From assembly GCA_023690525.1 (NCBI GenBank), contig CM043017.1:95754023-95818022 (forward strand): a stretch of DNA of 64,000 bases. Direction: 5' to 3'. Position numbers and translations under genes: made by a program. This stretch comes from Holotrichia oblita (Eukaryota > Arthropoda > Insecta > Coleoptera > Scarabaeidae). Under the pieces are notes generated by a model. The model was not told the DNA's origin. It ran no database searches and was given only the letters and a program-made list of their open reading frames with translations. Positions 1-11,840 of the stretch are shown piece by piece; the first letter of the stretch is position 1; every line of letters starts with the position of its first letter.

Positions 1-363
1 ATTTTGAAAATTTACGGTAACTGTTACAATAAATTTAACTTCAGATGTATTTTTTTAAATATAATTTTAATTTTGTACGAAAATAAAATTTTCTTATTTT
101 TTTTCTAAATTTATATTATCTTAAAAAATTGTTGCAATTTGTTTTATATCACTATTTGGAGGATATAAAGATCTACGCAATATGTTGCCATTTTTGATGG
201 CGTCATCACTCTAAAAACCAATGACGTCATAGAAAAAAATTGTATGTCAAAAGATGGCGTTTTAAAAAATTTACCTGTCCGAGCGTTTTTCCTAAAAATG
301 TAAAATAATGCGGTTATAAGCTTGGTTCCAAACTTTATGACCACACTGTATGTATGTGAACAG

Positions 364-387
364 GCCGTTCTAGTTAATCACCCTGTA
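364..387 (-). repeat. Terminal sequence of a TA/CAGGGTG-type element
   Basis: Read on the minus strand this begins TACAGGGTGATTAACTAGAA. The TACAGGGTG start recurs at 50,975 and 51,701, where it demonstrably ends a TA-flanked MITE. The partner end is not visible and may lie before the window. Bases 1-363 hold AT-rich sequence without a convincing gene and may be the body of this element. This is inference from one end only. Confidence 0.3.
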
Positions 388-2289
388 TACAGAATGTCCA
401 CGATCAACTCCTAAAGAGTGATAGGGATGACTGTACATACAAAAGTACAAAAAAGTTTCTATGAACTTGGGTCCGGAAATGCTTCTTAAGCGAGCTACTG
501 CACTTTAGATAATGTAGAGTCCCTGACAGAACCCTATCTGCGATAGTCACCAGCCAATAAACATAAAAATTATAAATTATACTGTGTAAATCATGTACCA
601 AATTTGAACCGTAAGTTTAAAGTAGACTGTTACTATTGTGAATGCGTATTTCACTGTCACTTGTAGCTTCAGGTTTTGTACCAGTGTCATGCAAACTTAA
701 ATGTCAATGAAATATCAATAAATGTCAACGAAACTCTATATGAAAGACATACTTACAGTAGCCAATTATTTGTGTCTGGAATTGCGTGCCCCTAACTGTA
801 CATATGTTGTTTTCAGTGTATCATATTTGTCCTCATGAAAATTGCATATTTCAGCAAATAGAGTACACTGTCATTCGCGTCTATCGACTATCATCTTTCT
901 CAAATATCAGTAACTATTGAATACTTTATATCGTTATAGAAAATGATTGGAACAATTTATCATTAATTCCACACGCCTAGTATAGTAAAAGCTTGAAAAT
1001 AGCGAATTCGCTCTAAATTACAGATAAAGGACGAAACTATTTGCAAGTATAATTAATCTACGAATAAGTGGATTAGGTATTTTTTTAAATATTGAATCAA
1101 GTTAGCTAGCTAACGCAGAGAAGCTAGGTCAATTACATATTCAATTCCATGCTTTCATTGGATTAAATCTTTGTGAATTTGTCATAAATTTTGTATAATA
1201 CATCTTCACTTATTACTACTTTTACTTACATCTTATTAAATGTAATATTTTATGTTTTATTAGTATATCTACTTATAAATCAAAATCAATTACAACATTT
1301 GAGATATATAAGACTTATTATAATTTCTCAAAGAAAGTTTATTACACATCAACCTTTCCTGCCATACACACACAGGCGTGCTGTGCTCACTATTGATTTT
1401 TTCGAAAATGTCAATCTCTTTATTTAATTTTAAATTAATTTCAGTTGACGGGTTTATACATCGCTAAGTTCATGTCGATTATCTATAGTAAGCAGCTTGA
1501 TCCGTCTTGATTTGAGAGATACAATTTTACCAGCAAGTATGTATCACAATGCAATATTAGTTAATTGACTGACGCATAGTATTTTTTAAACAACTTCCAT
1601 ATATGTATATGCAGATGTATTGTAGAATATCTTCTTGGTGAAATGATGTAGGTATAAACCTTTTACCCACCAAATGAAATTCATATTAGCGGACGACTGA
1701 ATTATTAAAATTTCAGATAGCTCATGTTAGCTTTCGACTTACATTAAAACCAGCTTAAATGTTCCGGGAAGATTCGAAGTTAGTTCACTGAAATAATGTC
1801 CTAAACTTTCTTTCGTTATAAAGTTAACCCGACGTGTGCCACGACCTTTGTCAGAAAATGTTTCATAAACTACTCGTGTTTTATATGTTTAATATGTAGT
1901 CTCCATTTTCCCTTCTCCCTTGATAGAAGTTGAACGTGTAAAGTGTGAAAGTTGTTCTTACAAGTTTAATACTAGCTTCATAGGGAGTTATTATTGACCT
2001 GTTATCTGTACCTTAAATAATATAAATTTCGGCCAATTGATACCCCACTATTTTGTTTTCTTTTTGCCAATTTTATTGTTTCGTAAAACCTAAATTTCGT
2101 ATTTACGTACATCACATAAACGTATACCTACACATGGTATGTAGAGAGCAGATTATGTATCGACTTTTGCTTGATTTCTTGCATGCTTTTTTATTTCTGG
2201 TGGGTGCTAATTACAGCGGCTTCTTGTGCTGTATTGCTTGTCTAGCTAGAACTGTAAATCTTACTGTGTTGTTTTTCAGTATGTCAATG
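388..2289. other. AT-rich sequence without recognisable gene
   Basis: Only short open frames of less than 100 codons occur here, with no domain, codon pattern or splice context that I recognise. A 14-bp perfect palindrome (GTTAGCTAGCTAAC) sits near 1,101. I see no tRNA or other RNA gene. Confidence 0.5.
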
Positions 2290-2476
2290 TGTTCCAATGA
2301 CTTTGTTATAGCACTATATCGCCGTATATAATGCGGCGCTTTTAATCACCCGCAACAGCGAATGGAAGATCGATCGGGATACAATTCTTCGAGAAAAATA
2401 TCTCCGTCATCTCGGACCCCAGCGGTCTGATACATCACTGTGTAGTTGTCTAACTACTTCGGCTATCGATCCGTTC
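2290..2476 (-). repeat. tRNA-derived SINE, diverged copy 1 of 3
   Basis: The reverse complement aligns along most of its length with the SINE copies at 41.65 and 61.21 kb. It has an A-box-like start (AGCCGAAGTAGTTAGACAAC), a middle segment with GAATTG, the block CTTCCATTCGCTGTTGCGGG, and a 3' block containing GCGCCGCATTATATACGGCG. It is the most diverged copy and its B box is poorly preserved. RNA polymerase III promoter boxes are the family hallmark. The call rests on similarity to the other two copies. Confidence 0.6.
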
Positions 2477-3486
2477 AAATGACACAAGTAATAAGCTGAA
2501 AAAGAAACCATCGTGTTTCCATCACATTCTATTATCAAATTTCTTGAGGCCTCGTCCTACAACATTCATAAGAATATTGTTATTGTCTAAACTTCCTGTT
2601 TCGATGACTTATCAAATTTGAAAGACCGCTAAATTATGGTGGTCCTTTATTAAATTTATTGACAAAAATGCCTGACAATGAGTTATGAATATTTTCATAA
2701 GAAACACGTCGCCTGTCCATTGCCAATCATTAATGAAAAAGCAATTACTAAAAAGTTGTCAAGGTGATATTCGTACCATAGATACAAGTAAGTCACTTAT
2801 ATAACTTAAAAATGAATCAAACTAATTTACCTTAGTTTAGTATGTCTACGTGTGTGTGTGTGTGTGTTTCGAAAGATTTCTCTCGTCTCGCACTCGAAGC
2901 TGGTTTTCACTGGACGTCCTCTTCGTAGGCGTTGCTTTTTTTTAATAAAATATTAGGTGTTTAGTAGGCCTCCTTGCGAAGAAAAATATGGATTTTCGCT
3001 CCATGGTGCACCGTTAAAGGTCTAAACACTATTAGAAAACTTCATTTAGAAGAAACGCTTTGGACGAATCGTTATCTTAAAAGAGAGAGTTTGCTGCTAG
3101 CTCAAAAGTTTATATATCGGATAATTGTCAATTGTCCTATAATCCTCTAAAAACCGTTGGTGATTTTCATTTGTTTATAACCGTCGCTTCAGTGTTAGCT
3201 TTTGCGGGTCCGAGCAAAATTCACTAGATATACAACGTTGCCCAAAAGTTGTTGACCACAATATCACCTACGCTTTCCTTCTTAAAACCTCCCTAACTGG
3301 ACGTGTTGGGAGTTAATTTAATTGTATGAATTTGTTATAACGTTTGAGTGTGGTTTTGAAATGTTTTAATAACATAAAATTAGTTTATTACCTTAAATAC
3401 GTACGATTGTTGTCTTTGGCTAGACTTAGTTTTAGATCCCAGCTGACATGCACCCCCTTTCTACTTCAGCGAGAGCGGGCGACTAC
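2477..3486. other. Non-coding stretch with a (GT)n microsatellite
   Basis: A GT microsatellite of about nine units lies at 2,850-2,867. No other gene or element is recognised. Confidence 0.5.
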
Positions 3487-3784
3487 CACAGTATAGTGTC
3501 TAGCCAGTAGCGTCACTCGCTAAAAATGCGTGTTCTTACCCCTACCTGTTGAACGATGTGTCAAAGCCGGTGCGCATTAGTAATGTACACTGCTGCTCTT
3601 TATTAATAGGAGCGCAAATGATCTTTGCGCATTTATTCCCTGCGCAAATGACCACTGCGCATTTATTCCCAGCCTGTATATTCGCCCGCTTATGTGCGAA
3701 AGCCAATGCGCAAAGAAAAACTCGGTCCCCGAAGATCAAAGGTGCCGACAGCGAGTGACTCTACTGGTTAGATAGTATACTGTG
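3487..3784. mobile_element. 298-bp MITE with 35-bp terminal inverted repeats
   Basis: The arms 3,487-3,521 (starting CACAGTATAGTG) and 3,750-3,784 (ending CACTATAC-like, ...ATACTGTG) are inverted copies with about 31 of 35 matches. The interior is too short for a transposase and contains a small tandem duplication of GCGCAAATGA/GCGCATTTATTCCC at about 3,611-3,671. The 8 bases outside each end (GCGACTAC and CAACTACT) partly match, which could be a decayed 8-bp duplication of hAT type. That point is uncertain, so the superfamily is open. Confidence 0.6.
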
Positions 3785-4859
3785 CAACTACTGAATAAAA
3801 CTTTTACATCAGGTTTATTCTGGTTTAAAAAAATAAAGATCCTCGGACGTCCGACGCAAGCGCAGTTGATATAAGCGTTCTGGTTATTTCCGTACTGTTT
3901 TTGATTTGTGAGTTATCTGTTCTGGTTTCGTTAAGGAAGTATCCACGATTATTTTGAACCGTCACAGGTCGTTCATGCTCCGAGATGTGGACAAAATTCG
4001 ACAGGTTTAGCGGCGCACGCGCTTTATCATTATCATATTGAATAGGATATGCAGGCGATTATTTTGGTGAAGTTAAGCATCGAACAACTGTGACAGCGGC
4101 TATATTTGTAAAGTTTTCACGTTCATTTTAAATATTGATAATCTGTATATCGTGTCTTTATTGTATATTCTAGACAACTCTAAAACTAGTATATATGTAT
4201 TTATCTTGTGCAGATGAAACTACAATCGAGCAAATACTCGTTCTGGTTTTGTGCAAATCCGTAAATATCCGCAACAATTCAAAACGTTTTGCATTTACGC
4301 ATTCTGTCCGGCGCAGTTTTATAACATATCTTGAGATTTACGAACTAAAACAAAGCTATCGTCTCGTACACATGCGGATAAATCATTCACACTAATGATG
4401 TCAACTCGCAAAGGTTATTCTTCTAATATTATCATGTTTTCTTATACGTAAAATGAATAAATTAAGTTCTGTTATGCTCATGTGTATGACAGTAATGTTG
4501 CTACTTAGATAAATGCTATGTAATTTTTTACTTGGAAAGACAGATCAAATAGCAAAGTATAATTTTATTAAACATTTAATTAATTTAGTGTTTTTTATAT
4601 TTCCTTACAGTTGCCTATTACATGCAAACACATGAGTATGACAAGCTAACATAGATTGACGATCGAAGATTGACAAATACTATTACAATACATACATAAT
4701 AAATATGTATGTATGTCAAAACTAAGAACTCAAGTAATTTCATTAACCCATATGTTTATATCACACAGAAATTGCTTGATGCTATAGTTTATTATTTTTG
4801 AATGTATTTTCATTAACGTGGAAATTCATTTCATTAAAGATGGAAATAGATACAATAGC
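3785..4859. other. No recognisable gene
   Basis: Short open frames only. The 3,830-4,020 part is less AT-rich and could be an old element end, but I found no partner or domain. Confidence 0.4.
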
Positions 4860-4908
4860 GTACTATGCCAGACGTTTTAAAACGAACGCTGAGAAATGAA
4901 AGTGAACC
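4860..4908 (+). repeat. Outer inverted repeat, left arm
   Basis: It starts GTACTATGCC and contains TTTTAAAACGAACGCT. It pairs with 9,089-9,140 in inverted orientation, outside the Harbinger ends. It is absent from the related Harbinger derivative at 43.8 kb, so it may belong to a foldback element into which Harbinger inserted. Confidence 0.55.
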
Positions 4909-5169
4909 TTACGCATACCGGGACGGCAATGCTCTGCGGCGAAGCGGGTAAATAGATCCTCTTACCTGGACCCCTATTCTCCAATTCGAGAGAATGGTCA
5001 TATCATGAGAATGGAGGGCGTGTTTTTCCTGACATGCTTCTGACATTAGAGTTCGCTATTCTTGAAAGTTTCACTTCTCTTACGAATCATGAGAACTTTA
5101 CTCTCTCGGAAATTTGTAGGAGAATCTTGAGATGTTAGGAGAAGCATGCGCACATAATGTAAGTTTTGT

Positions 5170-7066
5170 CAGCTTTCAGTCCGCAACGCAATGAATGCTT
5201 TTGCGATATGGATGTGGCTTTTATTAAAAACTTCCGATTAAGTAAAAATCTTTGCCGAATAACTCTAACTGAATTAGTGCAATCATATATAGTGCCACTT
5301 TCAAGAAGGTCTGCACTTACATTGGAAACAAAGGTAGTGTATCTGAATTTGAAGTCCGAACAACCACTTGATTGATTTTATTTATAAAATAGCTTACGTA
5401 ATCTACATGGTATGTATATACTGACATTTATGATTGTTTTTATAGGTACTTGTTTCATTTTTATGGCCATGGACATTACCAAAAAGGAGTTGGCAGAAAT
5501 TTGTTTGCAGCAATAAGTCAAGCAAGTGTCAGTCGATGTAAATACAACATCTATCAATATTTATATTTTTTTTTTTTTTTTAATTAGCTTAATATTATTT
5601 TCGAAAGTACGTATTATTTATTAGACTCAAGTTGCTGTAGTCAATTATTGTGGTGTAGTTGCATATCATGAACAAAGGGACATACATTTTATATCATCTC
5701 TGTAGATCTATTTGCATGATTTTAGGTTCTTCAGAAAGCATCGATTTCCTGGGATTGTGGGATGTATAGATAGAACACACCATCGTCATGCCAAATGAAA
5801 ATGAGCATGTTTATGTGAATCGAAAGCATTATCATTCGCTGAACGTTCAGTTGGTAAGTGTAATACATCAATATATATACATACATATATCAGAGCGAGA
5901 AATTGCACAAATGCCAGTGATAAGAAGATCATTATCTGGCTTTCTAATGTGTGGGATGGTGATCCTAATCTAAAGTGATATTTCACCAGGATTGATATTC
6001 TTTCTTGAGTTCACCTTCCCTGTTATGGTGAACATGTGAAGTTACAAAATCAGCTCCAACACATTTGTAAATGCTGTGTTAATGTAGACAGTTATGAGTT
6101 TTATAACAGAAGTGGCTGAACAATTGTTTTAATTTTAGGTTTGTGATGATAATTTAAAAATCATGAATATAAATGTGCGCTTTCCTGGTAGCGCCCATGA
6201 TGCCCATATATGGCGGCAATCCCAGATATCGTAAACAATGGAGGGAATTTACAGAAACGTAAATAATGAATCATTCTTTTTAATTGGAGATTCCGGTAGG
6301 TATATTGGTACACAAAGGATGTGAATAAGCAATCAGCGTATATGTGTAATTTCACACAACATATGGATAAGTAGCTATAAAATTTTCATATAATTTTGCG
6401 TCCTAAAAAGACAGTATTTCATCTACTCATTTTCGCAAACAAAATAAGATGAAAACTTACATTTACTCATTAGTATTTTTATAAAGTTATTTATTTACAT
6501 CCCAAAATTTGCAAGTCAATATTCAGACAAGCAAAATGTAAGAGTTGTATGCCATACAAATAAAATTTCATGATATGGAAATATCTGATCATGATATTTT
6601 TTTATCAAGAGAGTACATATGAAAATAAATTATGTAACTTCTGAGACTCGTTCTTCAATGATACTAAACTTACATTTATATTTGTAGGCCACGCCTTAAG
6701 ACCTTGGCTTCTAATACCTGTTGACGATGCTGCACGAAATACCCCAGAGGAGTGTTTTAATGTTAAATTTAGAAGTATTAGAACCACTATCGAAAGATGC
6801 AATGGTGTTCTAAAGAATAGATTCAGGTGTCTTCTAAAGCATCGTCTGCTACATTATCAAGCCCAGACTGCTGCCAAAATTGTCAATGCATGCGCTGTTT
6901 TACACAACTTATGCATTGACAATAACATAGAAGAACCAGATTATAATCTTGGGAACTTGGATTTTGGTATCTACCCTGAGGATGATAACCAAGTAGCTCA
7001 TCCATTAAACCCGGATATAGTTGCTGGTAGGCAGTTATGCGCCAGAATTATTGCTAATGTTAACTA
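5170..7066 (+). pseudogene. Harbinger (HARBI1-like) transposase, spliced and frameshifted
   Basis: This would encode the DDE nuclease that cuts and joins Harbinger DNA. Exon 1 (to about 5,338) carries FRLSKNLCRITLTELV and SALTLETKV. Exon 2 (about 5,446-5,527) carries HYQKGVGRN and ISQASVSRC. A later exon carries RFPGIVGCIDRTH, then PNENEHVYVNRK and HSLNVQL. After intron 5,854-6,138 come FPGSAHDAHIW and GDSG. After intron 6,296-6,687 comes the C-terminal part (RTTIERCNGVLKNRF, NACAVLHNLCI), ending in TAA near 7,065. The last two introns are clean GT-AG with in-phase joins. A frameshift separates CIDRTH from PNENEH near 5,780, a stop follows WRQSQIS near 6,229, and the segment between exons 2 and 3 is not recognisable. 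It is therefore inactive as read. Confidence 0.85.
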
Positions 7067-7520
7067 ACTGTTATATAATTGTGTTATACTGTAAATTTTG
7101 TTTCCAAAATATACTAGATTTTATCGTACTGTAGTTGTTGAGACCATTTTTTTTTAATTTAATTTTTTTACATATAAAAAACAGTCTGAAGGTGTAGGGC
7201 TGGTTAGAACATTGCGCAACGTAAAACAAACTTCGGTTAAATCAGCAGCATAGTGAAATGGTTTCATAGTACTGAAACTGTTATTTTTCTCAATTTCATG
7301 TCAACTTCTCGTAACATTCTGTTCTAATAAACCCTACATTAAAATGCAACACATTTGAAAAATGAAAAAGTATTCCTTTAGAAATAAACACATCGAAAAT
7401 ATTAAATAAGTATTCTTTTAAAAACAATATAAATATTCTTTTATAAAGGTAAACTTAGATTTGGTAATAAATATTCTTTTAAAAAGTAGGTATTCATTTA
7501 TATTGCAGTCATGTTGTTCC

Positions 7521-8784
7521 TCAATATTTCTGAAACAAAATATCTTTTACACAACCAATGTGGTTAGAAACTTGCGTAAGTAACTTATTTTGTCTTTGTA
7601 GTATTTCCAGCTTTTTTATTTCATATTCCCTTCTGTGATTAAGGTATTTAATTTTAGTTTCGTAATATTCTTCCACTACTTGTGTGCGGATATTAATACC
7701 GGGCAGCAATTGTTGTGACAATTTTTGTAAATTTTCTAGTCTTCTTGATTTCGTTAACCTTGTAGGAATGTACTTCGTTCTGTTACAACATCTCCGTATT
7801 TTCCTTTCCAACATGATCCATTATGATCTCTTGATGTGATGTGGATTGTTGTACCTGTAAATTAAAAATTAAATGGTAATTTGAACTCGGTATCAATCAC
7901 ATTAATAAATAAAGTCTCAATCTACATATTCACTTTTTTATTATAAACAAATTTTGAAAATATGCTTGCATTAATACCTATAATTGAACAAAATTAATGA
8001 ATAAGTAGTGTAATTAAATACTCACTATACCACAATTTAATTTTAAATTAGCAGGTGATTCCAAAATGCCCGGCAGCCCTTCCACTGCCTCACGAGTTAT
8101 TATATCCCTAATTTCCAAAGGACTTAATACCTCTTGTAATGGACAACCACCTCGAATTTTCAAGACATGCTTTCTTGTAACTTGCCACTTTTGTTTTCAT
8201 ATCTTGCCTTGTCTAAATTAAACTATGTTCTATTATCAATACACTATACAAAAGATAAAAGCATTATAAGAAATAAGCAATACAATGAAAATACCTCGTA
8301 ACGCAACTTTTACACTAGATATACTGACCTGGAGATGTACACCATATAATTAATTATGGTGTCTTTTAAAGAAACAATACTATCACGTCCAGCAAAATTA
8401 TACATATATATAAGCACTGTATGCGTTTAAAAACACTTTGTAAGGTGAGCAGAACAAATGTAAGACACTATCGTGTTCAAACAATTCTTAATATGTCAAG
8501 TGTAACTGTCGCCAGTCTTTATGACTTCCTCCTACTACACTATTCAGTATTTCACTAATTTCCATCCATAACTTTTGAGCCATTTTAAACGTAAATGTAC
8601 TCGAAAATCGTCCCGTTTGTAAATTCGGATGGGATTCCATAAATTCAACAAGAACATTTTTTTGCTCTTTGTTCATTGGATATGCACGTTCTCGTTGCAT
8701 TGCCATGTTGTTGTAATGGACAGGATATTGAAAGATATGAAAAACACTCGAAATATTATACACAATTCTACCAACAATTGACAT
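7521..8784 (-). pseudogene. Harbinger-associated Myb/SANT-like protein, three exons, frameshifted
   Basis: In Harbinger elements the partner gene encodes a Myb/SANT-like DNA-binding protein that brings the transposase to DNA. Exon 1 (about 8,784-8,507) contains NKEQKNVLVEFMESHPNL, AQKLWMEISEILNSV and HKDW, a zeste/Myb-SANT-like trihelix pattern. The middle exon (about 8,207-8,042) continues the domain (KTKVASYKKACLEN) and then LSPLEIRDIITREAVEGLPG in a shifted frame, so it carries a frameshift near 8,152. The last exon (to 7,521) encodes a basic, coiled-coil-like tail (YYETKIKYLNHRREYEIKKL). The introns are inferred. It converges with the transposase and both 3' ends lie about 0.45 kb apart. 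Confidence 0.7.
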
Positions 8785-9088
8785 AATCTTAAAATTATAT
8801 CATTCTGCATGAATCACCATAATAATCACAAAAATTTTAGGTAAATGTACTTGCCACATACTTCACACTATTTACGGTTTACTTATGACATCTGGCAACG
8901 TTTACCTATCCACCGATCTACTACTACAAATTCAAGAATACGTATTTAAGCAGTCAAGAGAACGTTTTGAGAGAAGTGATCCCTTCTCTCAATAGAGCGA
9001 TCACTTCTCTTACGCTGGAGAATATCGGTCCTGAGCACATATGTATGTCTCGCTTCCCCCCGACTGTATTCGCCACTGGTGTCCATAC

Positions 9089-9140
9089 GGTTCAACTTTA
9101 TTGCTAAGCGTTCGTTTTAAGATGTTCCGCATAGTAGTAC
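9089..9140 (-). repeat. Outer inverted repeat, right arm
   Basis: It is the inverted partner of 4,860-4,908. Read on the minus strand it gives GTACTACTATGCGG and CTTAAAACGAACGCTTAGC. See the left arm. Confidence 0.55.
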
Positions 9141-11007
9141 AACTAAAATCAACAAATTAGGAAAGTATAGAAAAAAATGTATAATCCATTCTATTTTATT
9201 TTAATCTGACTAAATAGTAAATAATAACTTGTATTGCACCCCTTACGGCGAGGAACTAATGAACCATAAACGCATTCGCAATGTAGGCTGCAGTAGCCAG
9301 AGCTGTATTAAGGATATTATATATAAAACACTAAAATACTCTAAGGAAACGTTCAGAAAACACGGGAGATGTATCTAGGATAAACTGTCGAAGCAATTAA
9401 AAGCTGGATAGATGATCATCGAAACCTAAAAACTATACAACGTAGGTAGGTAACGACATAAATAGCATGTTCTTACAAGCTTTGTCATAATTACAAATTT
9501 AAGCCGTATAAAGTAGTACGTTGCGAAAGAAAACTCCGGTAGCACTACACATATAAAATTCAGTATATTTAAATTATTAAAAACAATTTAAAATGCCAAA
9601 ATTAGTAAATAAACATATTCAAAACTAAACTATTAAGAAAGATAATTGAAGGTTATCAGTCTAATATATTTCACGTACCTACAAACATAAAGTAAGTGAC
9701 CAAAAATATAGTTGAAATTCAATACAGAGAATAGAAAAAATTTACTAAGTTAATTAGTCAAAAAGATATTAAGGAAAAAATTCAAAAGAAGAAAATCTAG
9801 CTTAGAAGTATCTGAAATTAATTCCGATAAAAATTGGAAGTTTATAATTCCACAATATCAAATTTGATTGATCAATAAATTAACCAAAAGAGAAATAAAT
9901 TAAGCCAACTCGAAGAAGGACTTGTGATTAAAAACAAACTCTAGTTTTATGTCTCGTAACTAGAATTCCTAAAATAATACATAAGGAACAGGAAAATAAG
10001 AAAGTGTGCGGCGGAAAACATCGGATTACTCACCATTACGGAGTCAAAAGAAGATACGAAACACGCGGTGCGAAGAACAACGATCTAGAATTTATCAAAT
10101 AACTCAAATATAAGCACTCAAATTGATGTAATCGATAAAACGGTAAACCTTTAACACTCTGGAAGAAAACTATCCAGTACTTACCGTAAATTCTACCTAA
10201 AACGTACTGCGTATTACACTATAATTCAAACGGTAATGAATTGACCATGAGAAGAAAAAGTTGGTAACATGAATTGACAACTAGACATAACAAACATAAC
10301 CTACAATAAAGCCGCACGTAGGAAAAAATTGTCAACAAAAAAAAACAAGGATACAAAGAAACCAAAACAAAAGGATAATTTAAATATTCGTCCTAAAAGC
10401 AGAAGCAAAATCTATGATAGACCACGGTAGAAAGTATGGAGAAATACTTACAATTTCAAGGAAAAATAAGTATAAAAATAAGTATCAATCAGACCAACGG
10501 ATGCCAACGGTCATTGAAGTGCGGCCAAATTGAGTTTAAAACAAGAGGAAATTAAATCGTATTACACTGAAAAGTCAGAGAAAAATGTACATTGGCAATA
10601 ATACGGGAGACGAATATGCTAAAACTTATGATATGAACAACCATAACAAAAAGTAAACTCAAAGTAAACAAAGTGTTCTACCTACGTAAAATAAACAAAG
10701 AATCACCGCGTAACAACTAAGCAGCTCGCTTTTTTCTTACATTTTTACAATAATGGTCCGATTTTGTATTACAATACTAAAGAAATATTATAGGTATAAC
10801 AGGCAGTGTTGATCATGTGTATATATGTACAATCTATTGTTAAAGTAATGTCTCCCCCTGCTGATGGATTCACATCAATAACACTTTCCACTTAGCGTAT
10901 TGTGTTCATCGGACATCTACGGCTAAGATAGAGGCCACAGGGGATACAATACAGATCGAACGTGTATATAACACAGGTACAAAATCAAATAAAAACATAT
11001 ACCATAT
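9141..11007. other. No clear gene; possibly old element remnants
   Basis: A-rich on the plus strand, with many stops in all frames. It lies directly upstream of a Penelope-like fragment and could be its decayed reverse transcriptase region, but no RT motif was recognised. Confidence 0.35.
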
Positions 11008-11470
11008 ATAAACACTATAACATATAAACAATTTAAGCGACACAATACAACACGAATTAAAAAAATCAGACATAACTTTCATACCTACCGACAATAGACA
11101 CTTATTCACAAATTTAAAAACACCCATTAAACAAGTAAATCAAAGTAATGCCGTTTATAAATTATATTGCAAAGATTGTAACAAATATTATATCGGACAA
11201 ACCAAACAATATTTAAAGAAACGAATTTATAATCACCAACACTGTTAGACATAACGTCACCGCTGAAACTGCTTTATCTAAGCAACCTAAAGATAGACGA
11301 CATAATTTTGATTTTCAAAACACTAAACTTTTAAAAAAGGAAAATAATTACCTATAAAAAAAGATTAATTTACGAAATGATATACATTAAAAAAGATAAA
11401 AACGCGGTAAATTTTAGAACGGCTATTGATAATTTAAGCGTTATTTATACTAATTTAATTCACGCCTGAA
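11008..11470 (+). pseudogene. Penelope-like element, C-terminal GIY-YIG endonuclease fragment
   Basis: Penelope-like retroelements end in a GIY-YIG nuclease that nicks target DNA. One frame reads LKKSDITFIPTDNRHLF, then AVYKLYCKDCNKYYIGQT and KKRIYNH, which is the GIY-YIG core with the preceding cysteine pair. The frame then breaks near 11,245. Downstream pieces in other frames, RRHNFDFQNTKLL and then RLIYEMIYIKKDKNAVNF, match the usual C-terminal tail. There are at least two frame changes and no RT domain was found, so it is a dead 5'-truncated copy. Confidence 0.75.
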
Positions 11471-11754
11471 TTTTATTAATTTTAAGCTCTTGACTAGGTT
11501 TTTTTGCCATGTTTTTCCCTGGTCCTTGAACAGAATTGTTAGAGGTTGACAAAGAATAGATTGATATAGGAATAATTCAAATCATTTCAATTTTTATAGT
11601 TGTATTAAATCAATACATCCTTCATTATTCCTTGAAAATATAATTAAAATTCCATATATCAATGAATTCTTTGTTTTTTAGATAATTTTGTTGATTGGCA
11701 TGGCAATTTATATTTATATTATTAGCAATTTGACACATATTAAAAACATATTAT

Positions 11755-11840
11755 TATATTTTCTGGAATAAATTGGTATTTAATTATTTGTTATTTTATT
11801 GACCTACAAGTGGAAATAATTCAGGAATTAAAAGATAAGT
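11755..11840 (-). repeat. Dispersed repeat, copy A
   Basis: On the minus strand this reads TTTCCACTTGTAGGTCAATA followed by AATTAAATACCAATTTATT. It matches 33,025-33,100 over roughly 80 bp with a few differences. No coding content. It is probably a MITE or other short element fragment. Confidence 0.55.

Larger units (their letters stand above)
4968..9033 (+). mobile_element. Harbinger/PIF DNA transposon (two-gene, degraded)
   Basis: A HARBI1-like transposase (+, about 5.17-7.07 kb) converges on a Myb/SANT-like gene (-, 7.5-8.8 kb), the standard two-gene plan of PIF/Harbinger elements. The terminal ~15 bp are imperfect inverted repeats (GGACCCCTATTCTCC on the left, GGACCGATATTCTCC on the right, read inward). 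Long subterminal segments match the ends of the deleted relative at 43.8-44.7 kb in reverse orientation. I could not confirm the 3-bp TWA target duplication expected for the family. Confidence 0.8.

Noticed and set aside
1191..1427. 78-codon frame with a hydrophobic start, possible small membrane protein
   Set aside because: AT-rich sequence readily gives Leu/Ile/Tyr-rich frames. No splice, homology or codon evidence supports a gene.
3542..3758. Two overlapping 65-69-codon frames on opposite strands
   Set aside because: Both arise from the palindromic GCGCAAATG repeats inside the 298-bp MITE. No domain or start context.
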